DNA from: Gemmatimonadota bacterium
GTDB lineage: Bacteria > Gemmatimonadota > Gemmatimonadetes > Gemmatimonadales > GWC2-71-9
DNA: 64,000 bases
NCBI GenBank assembly: GCA_003222135.1
Contig: QHUM01000042.1
Coordinates: 1-64,000, forward strand
Reading direction: 5' to 3'
Under the pieces are notes generated by a model. It saw nothing but the letters and a program-made list of their open reading frames with translations, did no database searches and had not been told where the DNA came from. Each line of letters begins with the position of its first letter. The first letter of the stretch is position 1. A program made the position numbers and the translations under genes. Of this stretch, positions 62,971 through 64,000 are shown piece after piece.

Positions 62971-63885
62971 GTGAAGCCGTTGCTACCGTTGACCGGTTCG
63001 ATCACCGTGGCGTGCGCCGCCGTCGCGGCCTGCCGAGACACCGCCGGCCCGCCGCCGCTGCCGCTTCCGCCACACGCGCTCGCGTTCGTGAGCGATCGAT
63101 ACCTCGGTCAGCGGGACATCTACCTTATGGGCACGGACGGGACGATCACCAACCTGACCTCGACGTCCTTGGCGTACGACGGTTGGCCGGCCTGGTCACC
63201 GGATGGGTCCAAGATCGCGTTCGAGTCGGACCGCACAGCCGACCCCAGGTCCATCAATCTGAACATCTACGTCATGAACGCGGACGGGAGTGGCGTCGTG
63301 CGGCTCACGGCCGACACCACGAACGAGTTCGAGCCCAACTGGTCACCGGACGGTTCCAAGATCGTGTTCGGATCGGATCGCGACTCGCTCCCGGGCGGGA
63401 GGCGCGTCTTCCACATCTTTGTCATGAATACGGACGGCACCGGTGTCGCGAGACTCACGAACACCGCGGGCGACGACGCGCAGCCCGCGTGGTCGCCCGA
63501 CGGCACCAGGATCGCCTTCGCCACGAACCGCGACGGCAACGACGAGATCTACACGATGATGGCTGACGGAGCGACCCCGGTGAATTTGACAAAGAGCGGC
63601 TTCTCCGACGAAGGGCCCGCTTGGTCACCCGACGGCACCAAGATCGCCTTCTACTCGAATCGCGACGGAGGCTTTGCCATCTACGTCATGAACGCGGACG
63701 GGAGCGGCGTTGTGAAGCTGACGCAGAGCGTGGTGCCGGACGAGCTGCCGTCGTGGTCACCCGACGGGCGGTACATCGCGTTCGACAGCGACGCCGATCT
63801 TTATTTCACGAACGTCGACGGTTCCAACCAGCAAGCGCTCACGCGCGGCGACGTCACCGAGATCATGCCGCGCTGGCGGCCGTGA
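62971..63885 (+). CDS. TolB-like WD40/PD40 beta-propeller lipoprotein
   Basis: The 304-residue protein has a lipoprotein signal (AAVAACRDTAG) and about six PD40/WD40-like repeats of form PxWSPDGxKIAFxSxRDG, IYVMNADGSGVVxLT (for example WPAWSPDGSKIAFESDR and IYVMNADGSGVVKLT). It is probably a periplasmic or outer-membrane scaffold of the TolB-propeller type, but no Tol-Pal genes are nearby. Start is the GTG at 62971 with GAGGAG upstream. Confidence 0.88.
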   Translation: MKPLLPLTGSITVACAAVAACRDTAGPPPLPLPPHALAFVSDRYLGQRDIYLMGTDGTITNLTSTSLAYDGWPAWSPDGSKIAFESDRTADPRSINLNIYVMNADGSGVVRLTADTTNEFEPNWSPDGSKIVFGSDRDSLPGGRRVFHIFVMNTDGTGVARLTNTAGDDAQPAWSPDGTRIAFATNRDGNDEIYTMMADGATPVNLTKSGFSDEGPAWSPDGTKIAFYSNRDGGFAIYVMNADGSGVVKLTQSVVPDELPSWSPDGRYIAFDSDADLYFTNVDGSNQQALTRGDVTEIMPRWRP

Positions 63886-63892
63886 CACGCAG

Positions 63893-64000
63893 TCACCCAG
63901 GCCCGGACCTCGTCCAGATGACGATGGTGCCGCATTGGTTGTTGATCCGCAGGAAGTCGAGCGGGGTCTCCGACAGCGTGCGGTAGATCTCGATCCCGAT
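63893..64000 (-). CDS. C-terminal end of a plug-domain protein (3), cut by window end
   Basis: The last 35 codons (IGIEIYRTLSETPLDF...TIVIWTRSGPG) match the C-terminus of the plug protein at 45194-45934 (GIEIYRGSSETPGEF...VIAIWTKSAP). The start lies beyond the window. Confidence 0.75.
   Translation of the reverse strand: MGIEIYRTLSETPLDFLRINNQCGTIVIWTRSGPG

Overview
The window is about 64 kb of GC-rich chromosomal DNA from a Gram-negative bacterium. It carries a KDO transferase, Mla-type lipid transport genes, many outer-membrane beta-barrels and two SusC/SusD pairs. The membrane-anchored BTAD/TPR regulator, carboxypeptidase-regulatory/TonB-plug proteins, CRTAC1-type beta-propeller and SusCD pairs together suggest Gemmatimonadota or a close relative. 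That placement is inference from gene content, since no rRNA is present. Coding density is very high and no gap exceeds about 270 bases.

Region 1 (1-4577) holds a 5'-truncated BTAD/TPR regulator, tRNA-Pro, a pirin and a potassium-channel-like protein.

Region 2 (4574-28106) is the most interesting part: an apparent sigma-54 regulon built around two NtrC-family activators. They share nearly the same AAA+ and Fis-type DNA-binding output module but have different sensory heads (GAF at 5000-6604; receiver at 16681-18060). Four divergent intergenic regions (near 6640-6775, 10091-10170, 12664-12791 and 20246-20381) each carry the same upstream motif, with core GCA-N4-TGC, followed by a -24/-12 element of the form TGGCAY-N5-GTGC. 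They drive: (a) sulfocyanin-like blue copper protein + DUF4136 lipoprotein + aldo/keto reductase; (b) a 3-hydroxyisobutyrate-dehydrogenase-like enzyme; (c) a seven-gene operon with a 4-nt stop/start overlap at every junction, containing a multicopper oxidase, an FTR1-like ExxE membrane protein and an exported JAMM-domain protein; (d) a second DUF4136 lipoprotein + aldo/keto reductase preceded in frame by a RiPP-leader-like domain + TolC/RND/MFP efflux pump. A histidine kinase, a FixJ-like regulator, a receiver-only protein and the receiver-NtrC protein form the sensory operon (16681-20215, minus strand). The content suggests an envelope metal/redox stress response.

Region 3 (28128-34469) has a DUF1275 protein, five tRNAs (Arg, Val, fMet, Gly, Ala; minus strand), a primary-type sigma factor, an mlaEFD-like operon, a Nudix hydrolase and an AraC-like regulator. 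Four intergenic spacers between 28946 and 34569 hold palindromic cassettes that share a layout but not a sequence: short tandem repeats forming two inverted arms around a loop.

Region 4 (34632-43915) has F1 ATP synthase genes alpha-gamma-beta-epsilon without the Fo or delta genes, four outer-membrane beta-barrel proteins, a small lipoprotein, a KDO transferase and a DsbA-like protein.

Region 5 (44029-64000) has a seven-heme cytochrome c, two SusC/SusD systems, a 1220-residue FG-GAP/CRTAC1 protein, three related small plug-domain proteins (the last cut by the window end), TPM and LemA family proteins, a nucleotidyltransferase-like protein, a REP-like palindrome cluster and a TolB-like beta-propeller lipoprotein.
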